From the NCBI GenBank assembly GCA_013812265.1, contig JACCTQ010000114.1, positions 1 through 18,704 on the forward strand: a DNA stretch of 18,704 nt, given 5' to 3'. Shown piece after piece: positions 12,377-18,704 of this stretch; the first letter of the stretch is position 1; every line of letters begins with the position of its first letter. Source of the stretch: Actinomycetota bacterium. GTDB taxonomy: Bacteria; Actinomycetota; Thermoleophilia; Gaiellales; Gaiellaceae. Both the position numbers and the translations under genes were made by a program. Below the pieces are notes generated by a model, which saw nothing but the letters and a program-made list of their open reading frames with translations, was not told the DNA's origin and did no database searches.

Positions 12377-13474
12377 CTAGAGCGCCGGAGCAAATCGGTC
12401 GGCGAGGTCTCGGCAGAGCGCTACGAGACCTTGGTCGCGCGCGACGGCAAGCTGGCGCTCTCCCTCGCCTTGCGCTCGATCGAGGGCTTGCAGGAGCGCA
12501 GTCGACCCGAGCTCCTGCGAAGCGGGCTCGATCAGCTCCATGAGCTCGTCGGTCAGGCGCTCTGCTGAGGCAACGCTGCGCCCGTCCGGATGGATGAGCT
12601 CGGCGCGCATCCCGTGGCGGAGGGCGGCCCAGCGGTTCTGCTGATACACGCCGCGCTCGCCTGGGTCGTGGGGCCGGGGTGCCAGCCTCAGCACGCTTAC
12701 GGCCACGGCCTGGAGCAAGGCCGCGAGCCCGCCTGAACGCTCCACGCGCGTGGGCTGGTCCGGCATGCGGATCTCGAGCGTCCCGAAGCGCGGATGCGGC
12801 CGGATGTCCCACCAGAAGTTGGTGTAGTCGGTCGCGAGGGGGAAACGCTCCACGAACGACTCCCATTCAGCGTACGAGCGGAAGGCCGGCGGCGGTCCGC
12901 TGCGAGGAAGCTGGGCGAGTACCTCGGCGCGATTGGACGCAAGCCCCGTCGCTACTCCGGCGAGAAACGGTGAATTAGCCGAGACCGCAAGGATGAGCGG
13001 CAGCCAGGGCAGAGTTCCCTCGAGCGCCTGGAAGCACGAGTCGGCGTCCGGCATCGCGACGTGCACGTGTAGCCCGCTGACGCCCTGGCGCCTGGCGGAG
13101 ACGCCCGCGTACTCGACGAACTCTCGGTATCGCGGCTCGTCGGCGATCTCGAGCTCCTCGGGCCGGCTGATCGGGTGAGTCCCGGCCGCCGCGAGCCGCA
13201 GACCGTGCCGTGCTGCGATCTCGGCGCCCGCGCGGCGAAGCTGTCGCAGCGCGTCCAGTGCGTCAGCCGCCGAAGCGCACGGATTCGTCTTGAGCTCGAC
13301 GACCGAGGCGTGCAGCTCGGTGGTGAGCCGCCCGGGCAGATCCAGCTTCTCCGCCTCCGAGACGAGGGTATTGACGGCGGGGATAGGCAGGAAGGTCTCG
13401 GCGTCGAGAATCATCACCTCCTCCTCGACCCCGACGGCGAAGGGCTGCGACTCGCCGAAGCGCTGCTCGATCAA
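12377..13474 (-). CDS. carboxylate-amine ligase / glutamate-cysteine ligase, GCS2 (YbdK) type
   Basis: A 365-residue member of the GCS2 family, close to the usual 370. The start FGESQPFAVGVEEEVMILD carries the conserved GVEEE motif; later come TTELHASVVELKTNPC (the ExK substrate strand), GTHPISRPEE, GLHVHVAMPD and TNFWWDIRPHPRFGTLEIRMPDQ. Family members ligate glutamate to cysteine weakly or join other carboxylates and amines; in actinobacteria EgtA and uncharacterised relatives share this fold. The start is TTG at 13474, whose bases overlap the TGA stop of the preceding small gene (TTGA, 13474-13471); the frame open upstream of that merely shadows that gene. Residue 365 is followed by the hairpin terminator. 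The neighbouring HMA and flavoprotein genes suggest a thiol/metal theme. Confidence 0.88.
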   Translation of the reverse strand: MIEQRFGESQPFAVGVEEEVMILDAETFLPIPAVNTLVSEAEKLDLPGRLTTELHASVVELKTNPCASAADALDALRQLRRAGAEIAARHGLRLAAAGTHPISRPEELEIADEPRYREFVEYAGVSARRQGVSGLHVHVAMPDADSCFQALEGTLPWLPLILAVSANSPFLAGVATGLASNRAEVLAQLPRSGPPPAFRSYAEWESFVERFPLATDYTNFWWDIRPHPRFGTLEIRMPDQPTRVERSGGLAALLQAVAVSVLRLAPRPHDPGERGVYQQNRWAALRHGMRAELIHPDGRSVASAERLTDELMELIEPASQELGSTALLQALDRAQGEGERQLAVARDQGLVALCRDLADRFAPAL

Positions 13475-13827
13475 GCGGCGCGAATCCCGTGCACCGGTCG
13501 CCCGGCTGCCTCCCAGGCGTAGTACGAGGCACTGGGTCCATAGGAAGGGTCGTACACCTCGACACGCGGATTGCGACCCACGTCCTTCGCTCGCTGGGCG
13601 TGCCGGAGCAGGTTGGGATCGTCGCGCTGCTCCCATACGAGAATCAGGTGCGCCGCAGTCATGAACTCGGCGATGAACGTGCAGGCCTCTGCCGGGCACG
13701 GGAACGGGTCGGTGCGCACGCACGACCAGCCGGCGTGATCGGCCTCGCCGTCGCCCCGCCAGAGCTGCTCGTCCTCGACCACGCCCTCGCTTTCGAGGAC
13801 GATGCTTCCCGGCTCGAGCCTCTCCAC
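13471..13827 (-). CDS. conserved-looking hypothetical protein with three cysteines
   Basis: A 118-residue protein I do not recognise. It has an acidic N-terminus (VLESEGVVEDEQLWRGDGEAD), then His31, Cys36, Cys44 and Cys49 (SCVRTDPFPCPAEACTFIAEF) that could bind a metal or redox-cycle, then a hydrophobic strand AAHLILVWEQRDDPNLLRHA and a Tyr-rich tail (YDPSYGPSASYYAWEAAGRP). No signal or membrane helix. That it is real is supported by the 4-nt stop/start overlap with the ligase gene and by a TAnnnT element 6 nt before its GTG start. It is the first gene of the operon ending with the ligase and perhaps the HMA protein. The pattern of separate strands with Cys and conserved Pro suggests a small beta-rich fold; function unknown. 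Confidence 0.72.
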   Translation of the reverse strand: MERLEPGSIVLESEGVVEDEQLWRGDGEADHAGWSCVRTDPFPCPAEACTFIAEFMTAAHLILVWEQRDDPNLLRHAQRAKDVGRNPRVEVYDPSYGPSASYYAWEAAGRPVHGIRAA

Positions 13828-13832
13828 CGGCG

Positions 13833-13839
13833 TAGGCTA
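13833..13839. promoter_or_regulatory. shared near-symmetric -10 element of a divergent promoter
   Basis: TAGGCTA gives TAGGCT on the plus strand (13833-13838) and TAGCCT on the minus strand (13839-13834), both fitting TAnnnT. On the minus strand, 6 nt separate it from the GTG at 13827, as for a leaderless message. On the plus strand the flavoprotein GTG follows about 30 nt later with a good ribosome site. Bidirectional use is inferred from symmetry. Confidence 0.4.
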
Positions 13840-13868
13840 TCGCTCGACCTCCCTCGGAAGGAGTACTC

Positions 13869-15239
13869 GTGCCGGCCGAAAGCTACGACCTCATCGTTCT
13901 CGGCGCCGGGTCGGGGGCGCGCGACGGCGCGCAGAAGGCGGCTCGTGAGTTCGGCGCCAGCGTCGCCCTCGTCGAGAGCACTCGCTGGGGTGGCAGCTGC
14001 CCCAACGTGGCTTGCAAGCCGACGAAGGCATACGTGGTGGCAGCAGAGCTCCTGCACGAGATCAACTCGCTGGCCGGCGTGCTGGGAATCGAGGTCGGCC
14101 CGGCGCGCGCGAACCTGGCGAAGATCAAGGCCCGCAAGGACGAGCTCGTCGCGCCGCAAGAGAGCTGGATCAAGCGGCTGGGGGATGCCGGCTTCACGAC
14201 GGTCGACGGCACAGCGGCCTTCGTCGACCCGCGCACGGTACGCGTGGGCGACCGTGAGCTCAGCGCGGAGCGCATCATGATCGCGACCGGATCGAGGACG
14301 GCGACACCTCCGATCGAGGGACTCACTGACGCCGGCTGGGTCGACCACGTCTCGGCGCTCGAGCTGACCGAGGTGCCGGAATCGCTGCTCGTCGTGGGCG
14401 GGGGGCCGGTCGGGCTCGAGCTCGCCCAGGTGTTCTCGCGCTTCGGCTCGCGGGTGACGCTGGTGCAGGGTGCGGCGCGAATCACGCCGCGCTCGGACGC
14501 CGACGCGTCGGACGAGCTGGCCGCCTCCCTGGCCGACGAAGGCATCGAGATCCTGACCGAAACCCGAGTTGGCCGCGTCACCGCACAAGACGGCTCGATC
14601 GTTGCCACGCTGACTTCCCCGAACGGAGGGTCGCCCGGGCAAAGACGGATCGCGCAGATCCTGCTTGCCTCCGGCCGGCATCCCAACGTGGAGGAGCTCG
14701 AGCTCGACCGCGTGGGCGTCGAGCAGACCCCGCGAGGGATCACGGTGGACCAGCGCCTCCGCACCACGACGGAGGGAATCTGGGCCGCGGGGGACGTCAC
14801 GGGTCTGGCCCAGTTCACGCCCATCGCGCAGTACCAGGCGCGGATCGCAATCGACGACATGTTCGGCCGTAACGGCTCGGCCGCGGACTATTCGCTGCTG
14901 CCGACAGCGATCTTCACCGAGCCGGAGCTGGCCGGAATCGGGTTGACAGAAGGACAGGCGCGCGAGCAGGGACTGGCGGTCGGAGTGGTGAAGCATCCAG
15001 TAAGCAGCGTCCAGCGGGCCGCCTACACGAACACGAGACGGGGCCTCTACAAGATCGTCTTCGACAGGCAAAGCAGGCGGGTGCTCGGCGTCCATGCCGT
15101 CTGCCCGAACGCCAGCGACGTCATCCAGGGGCTCACCGTGGCTCTCCGGCTCAGGGCGACCGTGGACGACCTCGCGCACGCCCACCACGCCTTCCCCACG
15201 TTCGGCGAAGGTCTGAAGGCGGCGGCCGAGCAGGCCTAG
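13869..15239 (+). CDS. FAD/NAD(P)-dependent disulfide oxidoreductase, mercuric reductase / lipoamide dehydrogenase family
   Basis: A 456-residue class I flavoprotein. The FAD dinucleotide fold is DLIVLGAGSGARDGA at 7-21; the redox-active pair is Cys44 and Cys49 (GGSCPNVACKPTK). The second FAD motif is ATGSR near 140, the NAD(P) fold LLVVGGGPVGLELAQ near 175-189, and the FAD-capping motif IWAAGDVTG near 300. The C-terminal end reads HAHHAFPTFGEGLKAAA: the residue before Pro-Thr is Phe442, where lipoamide dehydrogenase and glutathione reductase have the base His, and Glu447 is kept. The GLKAAA ending recalls MerA, but the MerA C-terminal Cys pair and N-terminal HMA domain are absent. The substrate is therefore open. 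GTG start with GGAAGGAG 5-6 nt upstream. Confidence 0.9.
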   Translation: MPAESYDLIVLGAGSGARDGAQKAAREFGASVALVESTRWGGSCPNVACKPTKAYVVAAELLHEINSLAGVLGIEVGPARANLAKIKARKDELVAPQESWIKRLGDAGFTTVDGTAAFVDPRTVRVGDRELSAERIMIATGSRTATPPIEGLTDAGWVDHVSALELTEVPESLLVVGGGPVGLELAQVFSRFGSRVTLVQGAARITPRSDADASDELAASLADEGIEILTETRVGRVTAQDGSIVATLTSPNGGSPGQRRIAQILLASGRHPNVEELELDRVGVEQTPRGITVDQRLRTTTEGIWAAGDVTGLAQFTPIAQYQARIAIDDMFGRNGSAADYSLLPTAIFTEPELAGIGLTEGQAREQGLAVGVVKHPVSSVQRAAYTNTRRGLYKIVFDRQSRRVLGVHAVCPNASDVIQGLTVALRLRATVDDLAHAHHAFPTFGEGLKAAAEQA

Positions 15240-15253
15240 AGCCGCCCCGCTGA

Positions 15254-16459
15254 CTACGGAGTGAGCCGGGCCGGCTGGCGGCCGAGCTCGACCTCGATCG
15301 TCTTTCTCTCGGATCCTCGATAGACCTCGAGCTTCAGGTCGTCGCCTGGCTTCTTCTCGGCGATGACGTCGCGCAGCTTCTCGACCGTCGAGACGGGCTC
15401 GCCGTCCGCCTTGACGATCACGTCGCCGCCGAGCACGTACGTCTCTCCGGCCACGATCACCTGCGTCCGGCCGGCTCTCAGCCCCGCCTTGGCGGCCCCG
15501 CTTCCCGGTGTGACGCGTTCCACGAGCAAGCCCTCCTTCACGGGCAGGCGGAAGAGCCGTGAGAGCCGGTCCTCGATCGGCCGGGCTTGGATGCCCAGGT
15601 AGGCATGCTCGACATGACCGCTTTCTATGAGCTCGTCGACCGAGTCCTTGACAGTGTTGATCGGGACGGCGAACCCGATGCCGATGTTCCCTCGCACCCC
15701 CGAGTTCCCCGTCTCGATGGCGGTGTTCACTCCGATGACGCGTCCCTGGGCGTTGATCAGCGGGCCGCCCGAGTTGCCGGGGTTGATCTGAGCGTCGGTC
15801 TGGATGACGTCGTCCACGGTGAAGCCGCTCTCTGTCTGGAGCGGGCGGCCGAGCGCGCTCACGATGCCCGCCGTGACGGACCGGGTGAGCGCGAACGGGT
15901 TTCCGATCGCAACCACGGCGTCGCCCACGCGCAAACGATCCGAGCTACCGAGCGCGAGCGGCGTCAGTGCGCGCGAGTTCGCGTCGACCTTCAGAACGGC
16001 GATGTCCATGGACGGGTCGGAGCCGACGACGCGCGCCTTCATGCTCGCATCGTTCGAGAAGCTCACATCGATCGAGCCCGATCCGCGCACAACGTCAGCG
16101 ACGACGTGATAGTTCGTCACGATGTGGCCGGCCTTGTCGTAGACGAAGCCGGAGCCGAGCCCCTGCTGCTCCTGTGGAACGCCGAAGCTCCAGAACGGAT
16201 CGACCGGGACCGATCTGCTGCTCGTGGAGATCTGCACCACACCACGGAAGCTCCGGTTGTAGATCTCGTTGATCGAGAGCGCGCCGCCCGTCTCGAATCC
16301 CGCCTGAGACGTCGAGTCGCCCGCGATCTCGCGGACCGTCGTCGTGCCGCGATCGAAGCCACCGAGCAGCCAGGCGGCGCCTAGCGCCGCTCCCGCACCG
16401 AGTGTGGCGGCCGCCACGAGCCCAGCCAGGAAAAGGCCTATCGTCGAGCGTCCGTGCAT
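15254..16459 (-). CDS. membrane-anchored HtrA/DegP-type serine protease with PDZ domain
   Basis: A 401-residue trypsin-like protease. An uncleaved-looking N-terminal membrane segment (residues about 7-33, IGLFLAGLVAAATLGAGAAL) anchors it with the protease outside. The catalytic triad is His118 (VTNYHVV), Asp152 (DPSMDIAVL) and Ser230 (NPGNSGGPL). A PDZ domain spans about 285-395, with AYLGIQA, KAGLRAGRTQVIV and the GDVIVKADGEPVSTVEKL stretch. It should degrade or refold damaged envelope proteins and cut regulatory targets under stress. The stop lies 14 nt from the convergent flavoprotein stop. Upstream on its strand are a TATACC element (16474-16469) and four 11-bp-phased boxes, consistent with control by an OmpR-type envelope-stress response regulator. 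Confidence 0.95.
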   Translation of the reverse strand: MHGRSTIGLFLAGLVAAATLGAGAALGAAWLLGGFDRGTTTVREIAGDSTSQAGFETGGALSINEIYNRSFRGVVQISTSSRSVPVDPFWSFGVPQEQQGLGSGFVYDKAGHIVTNYHVVADVVRGSGSIDVSFSNDASMKARVVGSDPSMDIAVLKVDANSRALTPLALGSSDRLRVGDAVVAIGNPFALTRSVTAGIVSALGRPLQTESGFTVDDVIQTDAQINPGNSGGPLINAQGRVIGVNTAIETGNSGVRGNIGIGFAVPINTVKDSVDELIESGHVEHAYLGIQARPIEDRLSRLFRLPVKEGLLVERVTPGSGAAKAGLRAGRTQVIVAGETYVLGGDVIVKADGEPVSTVEKLRDVIAEKKPGDDLKLEVYRGSERKTIEVELGRQPARLTP

Positions 16460-16468
16460 TCCGTCCGT

Positions 16469-16474
16469 GGTATA
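16469..16474 (-). promoter_or_regulatory. -10 element of the htrA-like gene
   Basis: TATACC on the minus strand lies 9 nt before the ATG at 16459. No standard -35 lies 17 nt upstream; instead that position falls in the phased repeat block, as in promoters that need an activator. A ribosome site is not clear. Confidence 0.35.
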
Positions 16475-16479
16475 GAGAC

Positions 16480-16523
16480 CTGCTCTTAACGCCCCATTGT
16501 TGCCCGTTTAAGGCTCGGTTAAG
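16480..16523. promoter_or_regulatory. four 11-bp-phased boxes, probable OmpR/PhoB-type regulator site
   Basis: Read on the minus strand, consecutive 11-bp units are CTTAACCGAGC, CTTAAACGGGC, AACAATGGGGC and GTTAAGAGCAG. The first two match at 9 of 11 positions; the third shares the AA and GGGC positions, and the fourth keeps TTAA in phase. An 11-bp direct-repeat period is the hallmark of OmpR/PhoB-family binding. The block lies between the divergent htrA-like and LLM genes, upstream of the htrA -10. Function inferred. Confidence 0.45.
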
Positions 16524-16576
16524 TGTTGCATCGGACGTGCGGTTTAGCGAACGCAGCTCTCCGGTATGTGAGCGAT

Positions 16577-17527
16577 ATGACCGAGCTCGGGTACGCGCTG
16601 TCCAGTGAGGAGCACCGGCCGAGCGACCTCGTTCGGAATGCGAAGGCCGCGGAAGAGGCCGGCTTCACCTTCGCGCTCATCTCCGACCACTTCCATCCCT
16701 GGGTGGACTCCCAAGGCCACAGCCCGTTCGTCTGGAGCGTCATCGGCGGCATCGCGCAGGTGACGGAGCGACTCCGCCTCGGGACAGGCGTCACCTGTCC
16801 CACAATCAGAACGCATCCCGGCATCATCGCCCACGCCGCTGCGACCTGCGGCGCGATGATGCCCGGTCGGTTCTTCCTGGGCCTCGGAACCGGCGAGAAT
16901 CTGAACGAGCACATCTTCGGCGACCACTGGCCTGCGCCCGACGAGCGGCTCGAGATGCTCGAAGAAGCAATCGACGTCATCCGGTTGCTGTGGCAGGGGG
17001 GCTACCAGACGCACCGGGGCGTTCACTACACCGTGGAGAACGCCCGCATCTACACCCTGCCGGAGGAGCCGGTGCCCATCGCGGTCGCGGCGAGCAAACC
17101 GAACGCGGCCGAGCTGGCAGGTCAAATGGGCGATGCGCTCGTCACCGTTGCGCCGGACGAGGAGATCGTGCAGGGCTACGCGGAGGCGGGCGGCACCGGC
17201 CCGAAGTACGGGCAGGTTACGGTCTGCTGGGCCGAAAACGAGGAGCAGGCGCGAAAGACGGCGTTCGAGGTGTGGCCGAACGCCGGCATCAAGGGCGATC
17301 TCTCACAGGAGCTCGCGCTGCCCCGCCACTTCGAGCAGGCCGCCCAGATGGTCACTGAAGACGACGTAGCGGAGAGCGTCGCGTGCGGGCCCGATCCGGA
17401 TCGCCACCTGGAGCAGATCAGGAAGTTCGCCGACGCCGGGGTCGACCACGTCTACATCCACCAGGTCGGATCTGACCAGGAAGGTTTCTTCCGCTTCTAC
17501 GAGCGCGAGATCCTGCCAAAGATCTGA
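16577..17527 (+). CDS. F420-dependent LLM-class oxidoreductase, G6PDH-like family
   Basis: A 316-residue TIM-barrel flavin-type enzyme of the luciferase-like monooxygenase class, using the deazaflavin F420. It closely follows the actinobacterial family annotated as glucose-6-phosphate-dehydrogenase-like: TELGYALSSEEH, ALISDHFHPWVDSQGHSPFV, LGTGVTCPTIRTHPGIIAHA, MMPGRFFLGLGTGENLNEH, YTVENARIYTLPEEPVPIAV and VDHVYIHQVG...FFRFYEREILP. The true substrate of this subgroup is generally unknown. The start is ATG at 16577, after which the conserved N-terminus begins at once; GTG 16568 is an alternative and the frame open before that covers the promoter region. A weak GC stem (GGGCG/CGCCC) follows the stop at 17528 and could end transcription. 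Confidence 0.93.
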   Translation: MTELGYALSSEEHRPSDLVRNAKAAEEAGFTFALISDHFHPWVDSQGHSPFVWSVIGGIAQVTERLRLGTGVTCPTIRTHPGIIAHAAATCGAMMPGRFFLGLGTGENLNEHIFGDHWPAPDERLEMLEEAIDVIRLLWQGGYQTHRGVHYTVENARIYTLPEEPVPIAVAASKPNAAELAGQMGDALVTVAPDEEIVQGYAEAGGTGPKYGQVTVCWAENEEQARKTAFEVWPNAGIKGDLSQELALPRHFEQAAQMVTEDDVAESVACGPDPDRHLEQIRKFADAGVDHVYIHQVGSDQEGFFRFYEREILPKI

Positions 17528-17583
17528 GGGGCGGAGGCGCCCAGGCGTCAGGCTTTCGTCGCACCTTGTGACGGCTCCACTAT

Positions 17584-17711
17584 GGGGTCAGACCCTGCAA
17601 CGGAACTGCAACGCTTCGACCGGCTTCATGATCGCAACAAGCGGGATTTTCGTTCTGTACGTCACACTTCCGGCACATTCCCGTTTCACTTCCGTTTGCG
17701 GGTCTGACCCC
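17584..17711. mobile_element. 128-bp foldback element with ~31-bp inverted ends beginning GGGGTCAGACCC
   Basis: The left end reads GGGGTCAGACCCTGCAACGG and the reverse complement of the right end reads GGGGTCAGACCCGCAAACGG. Pairing continues for about 31 bp with few mismatches (then AACTGCAACG against AAGTGAAACG). Inside the right end, GGAA-TG motifs recur every 12-13 nt (ACGGAAGTG, ACGGGAATGTG, CCGGAAGTGTG), like subterminal transposase-binding sites. No transposase is encoded. A MITE or REPIN-like unit dependent on a transposase elsewhere is the best reading. Confidence 0.5.
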
Positions 17712-17719
17712 TCGGCACG
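17693..17719 (+). repeat. 27-bp direct repeat, copy 1
   Basis: Identical over 27 bp to 17906-17932, 213 bp downstream. It contains TTTGCGGGTCTGACCCC at its centre and is the right end of the 128-bp element plus 8 bp outside. In this copy the flank CCTCG-GCA-CGAGG can fold into a small hairpin; in copy 2 that hairpin is lost. Confidence 0.9.
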
Positions 17720-17905
17720 AGGTGATTGGGCGCGGCGACACGGCGCTAGGAGGGCTGCGGCTCTATGGGGCCTTGACCTCGGTCTAGTGTTCAGTACTCG
17801 CCTTACCTTCGCAGGAGCATGGTTGTTGCTGGCAATCGCCCTGACCGAGCGAAGCCCTGCTTTTGGCGTGATGCTCATTCCCGGTTCGCGCAGCCGCGAG
17901 CTACA

Positions 17906-17932
17906 CGTTTGCGGGTCTGACCCCTCGGCACG
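17906..17932 (+). repeat. 27-bp direct repeat, copy 2 (solo element end)
   Basis: Identical over 27 bp to 17693-17719 in the same orientation. No matching left end is seen next to it, so it looks like the solo end of a second, decayed or nested copy. It lies 31 bp before the stop of the GerMN-Gmad2 gene. Confidence 0.9.
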
Positions 17933-17963
17933 GCTCGCCGGAACAGGTCTGCGGGGGACAGGG

Positions 17964-18704
17964 CTAGCGGACCAGCGTCAGCGGGACACGCACCGGGAAG
18001 AGCTCACTGCCGTCCGCGGCTGACGGTTCGAAGACCAGGAGCTCGATCGGGCCTTCGTAATCGCCCGGGACGGGGAAGCGGACGTCGAAAGTGCCACGGG
18101 TGCCGGTGCCCGACGTCGCCGTGGCGAAGTGCTCCCGCAGCATGCGACCATCCCGATCCAGCACGCGGATGGTGAAGTTGGCCTCGAAGGTGTTCGCGGT
18201 TCCGCGCAGGTGAATCGGGCTCTGCACGCGGTCGCCGACGACGGGCGACTCGAGGAAGATGACGGGGGTGAGCTGCTCCAGCTCGCGCCGAGTTTCTGCG
18301 CCCTGGATGCGATGGACTCTCCCGAGTCCGCCTTGCGCGTTTGTCGACTGCACCTCGAGTCGCACGCGGGAGACCCCCGGGAACTGGGTCAGCGTGTAGA
18401 CGACCTGCGCGATGCGCCTGCGCAGGAGCCGGCGGTCGTTCGCAGGGAGGAATTCCGGCGAGAGGCGGACGCGGGTGGTTCCCCGTCGCGTCGCCAGGTC
18501 GATGAGCTCCGCGTCGGCCGGGAGAGCGCTGGAGAGCCCCGCGGAGCGCTCGTCCTCGTTCGGCCCCTCGAGGAGCGCGAGGAGCGCGGCACTGGGAGCC
18601 CGGACGGTCGCCGTGTCGACGGCTCGGCGGGCGGCCGCCACTCTGCCGTCGCGGAGAAAGTAGACGGAAACCGGCCGGCCCGGGCGAGACCGCTCCTCCT
18701 CGCC
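17964..18704 (-). CDS. GerMN-Gmad2 domain protein, C-terminal part (runs off right edge)
   Basis: The minus-strand frame is open to the window edge (247 codons including the stop), so the true start lies outside. A GTG inside the frame is not the start, because the domain begins before it (PVSVYFLRDGRVAAARRAV). The first domain matches GerMN: the opening strand, then ALLALLEGPNEDERSAGLSS, LPADAELIDLATRRGTTRVR and LTQFPGVSRVRLEV. The second, about 100 residues after LTPVIFLESPVVGDRVQSPI, matches the immunoglobulin-like Gmad2 domain (LRGTANTFEANFTIRVLDRDG, GTFDVRFPV). Such proteins are usually exported lipoproteins acting in the cell envelope; in sporeformers GerM helps spore-wall assembly. Here the role is unknown. 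The signal peptide would be in the missing N-terminal part. Confidence 0.85.
   Translation of the reverse strand, partial: GEEERSRPGRPVSVYFLRDGRVAAARRAVDTATVRAPSAALLALLEGPNEDERSAGLSSALPADAELIDLATRRGTTRVRLSPEFLPANDRRLLRRRIAQVVYTLTQFPGVSRVRLEVQSTNAQGGLGRVHRIQGAETRRELEQLTPVIFLESPVVGDRVQSPIHLRGTANTFEANFTIRVLDRDGRMLREHFATATSGTGTRGTFDVRFPVPGDYEGPIELLVFEPSAADGSELFPVRVPLTLVR

Larger units (their letters stand above)
17528..17963. other. 436-bp non-coding region carrying repeat elements
   Basis: No credible gene is seen between the LLM gene and the GerMN gene. A plus-strand frame runs across most of it, but it translates the same repeat twice (VCGSDPSAR at two places), has no ribosome site and has no protein-like pattern elsewhere. 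The region holds the GGGGTCAGACCC-based elements listed separately. It differs in character from the flanking genes, with more T-rich runs, and looks like an insertion landing zone or decayed mobile DNA. Confidence 0.6.

Noticed and set aside
13659..15188. 509-codon minus-strand frame opposite the flavoprotein
   Set aside because: Shadow frame of the third-position GC pattern; all motifs belong to the plus-strand flavoprotein.
17568..18023. 151-codon plus-strand frame across the repeat region
   Set aside because: It translates the 27-bp repeat twice, overlaps the GerMN gene antisense, lacks a ribosome site and shows no protein family pattern.

Overview
The window looks like a chromosomal segment of a high-GC actinobacterium. 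The best guess is the deep-branching Thermoleophilia/Gaiellales/Solirubrobacterales group, judged from memory of protein flavour only. Supporting traits are dense GC-rich genes with many GTG starts and 4-20 nt overlaps, a SigR/RsrA-type ECF sigma/anti-sigma pair, an F420-type luciferase-like oxidoreductase and leaderless-looking TAnnnT promoters. No tRNA, rRNA, CRISPR array, phage genes or transposase gene was seen.

Layout. (1) Positions 1-4479 are all on the minus strand: a partial conserved hypothetical gene running off the left edge, a class A beta-lactamase-like serine hydrolase whose 5' end is broken by a frameshift, acetyl-CoA synthetase and an M24 (Xaa-Pro type) peptidase. (2) Positions 4540-10649 are on the plus strand and read as one operon: amidohydrolase, then the three subunits of a molybdenum hydroxylase (2Fe-2S small, Mo-cofactor large, FAD medium), a cyclophilin-type lipoprotein and a MocA-like molybdopterin nucleotidyltransferase. 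The enzyme and its cofactor-maturation gene are therefore encoded together; the substrate is unknown. A 169-bp foldback element bounded by TA sits between the last two genes. (3) Positions 10701-11542 (minus) carry the ECF sigma factor and its zinc anti-sigma factor, overlapping by 4 nt, with a near-consensus sigma-R promoter upstream that implies autoregulation. (4) Positions 11645-13827 hold a PRC-barrel-like protein (plus), then on the minus strand a small heavy-metal-associated (HMA) protein, a YbdK-type glutamate-cysteine ligase and a Cys-containing conserved hypothetical. (5) Position 13869 onward (plus) has a mercuric-reductase/lipoamide-dehydrogenase family flavoprotein, divergent from the ligase operon with a shared, nearly symmetric -10 element. 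(6) An HtrA/DegP serine protease (minus) and an F420-dependent LLM oxidoreductase (plus) diverge from a region carrying 11-bp-phased repeats typical of OmpR/PhoB regulator sites. (7) Positions 17528-17963 are non-coding and contain foldback/direct repeats built on GGGGTCAGACCC. (8) The right edge holds the 3' part of a GerMN-Gmad2 protein (minus).

The most notable points are the Mo-hydroxylase operon of unknown substrate, the two kinds of non-autonomous repeat element, the sigma-R autoregulatory promoter, the redox/metal-thiol gene neighbourhood at 10.7-15.2 kb and the phased repeats in front of htrA. I saw no clearly new defence or multi-gene system. All similarity statements come from reading motifs; no database search was run.
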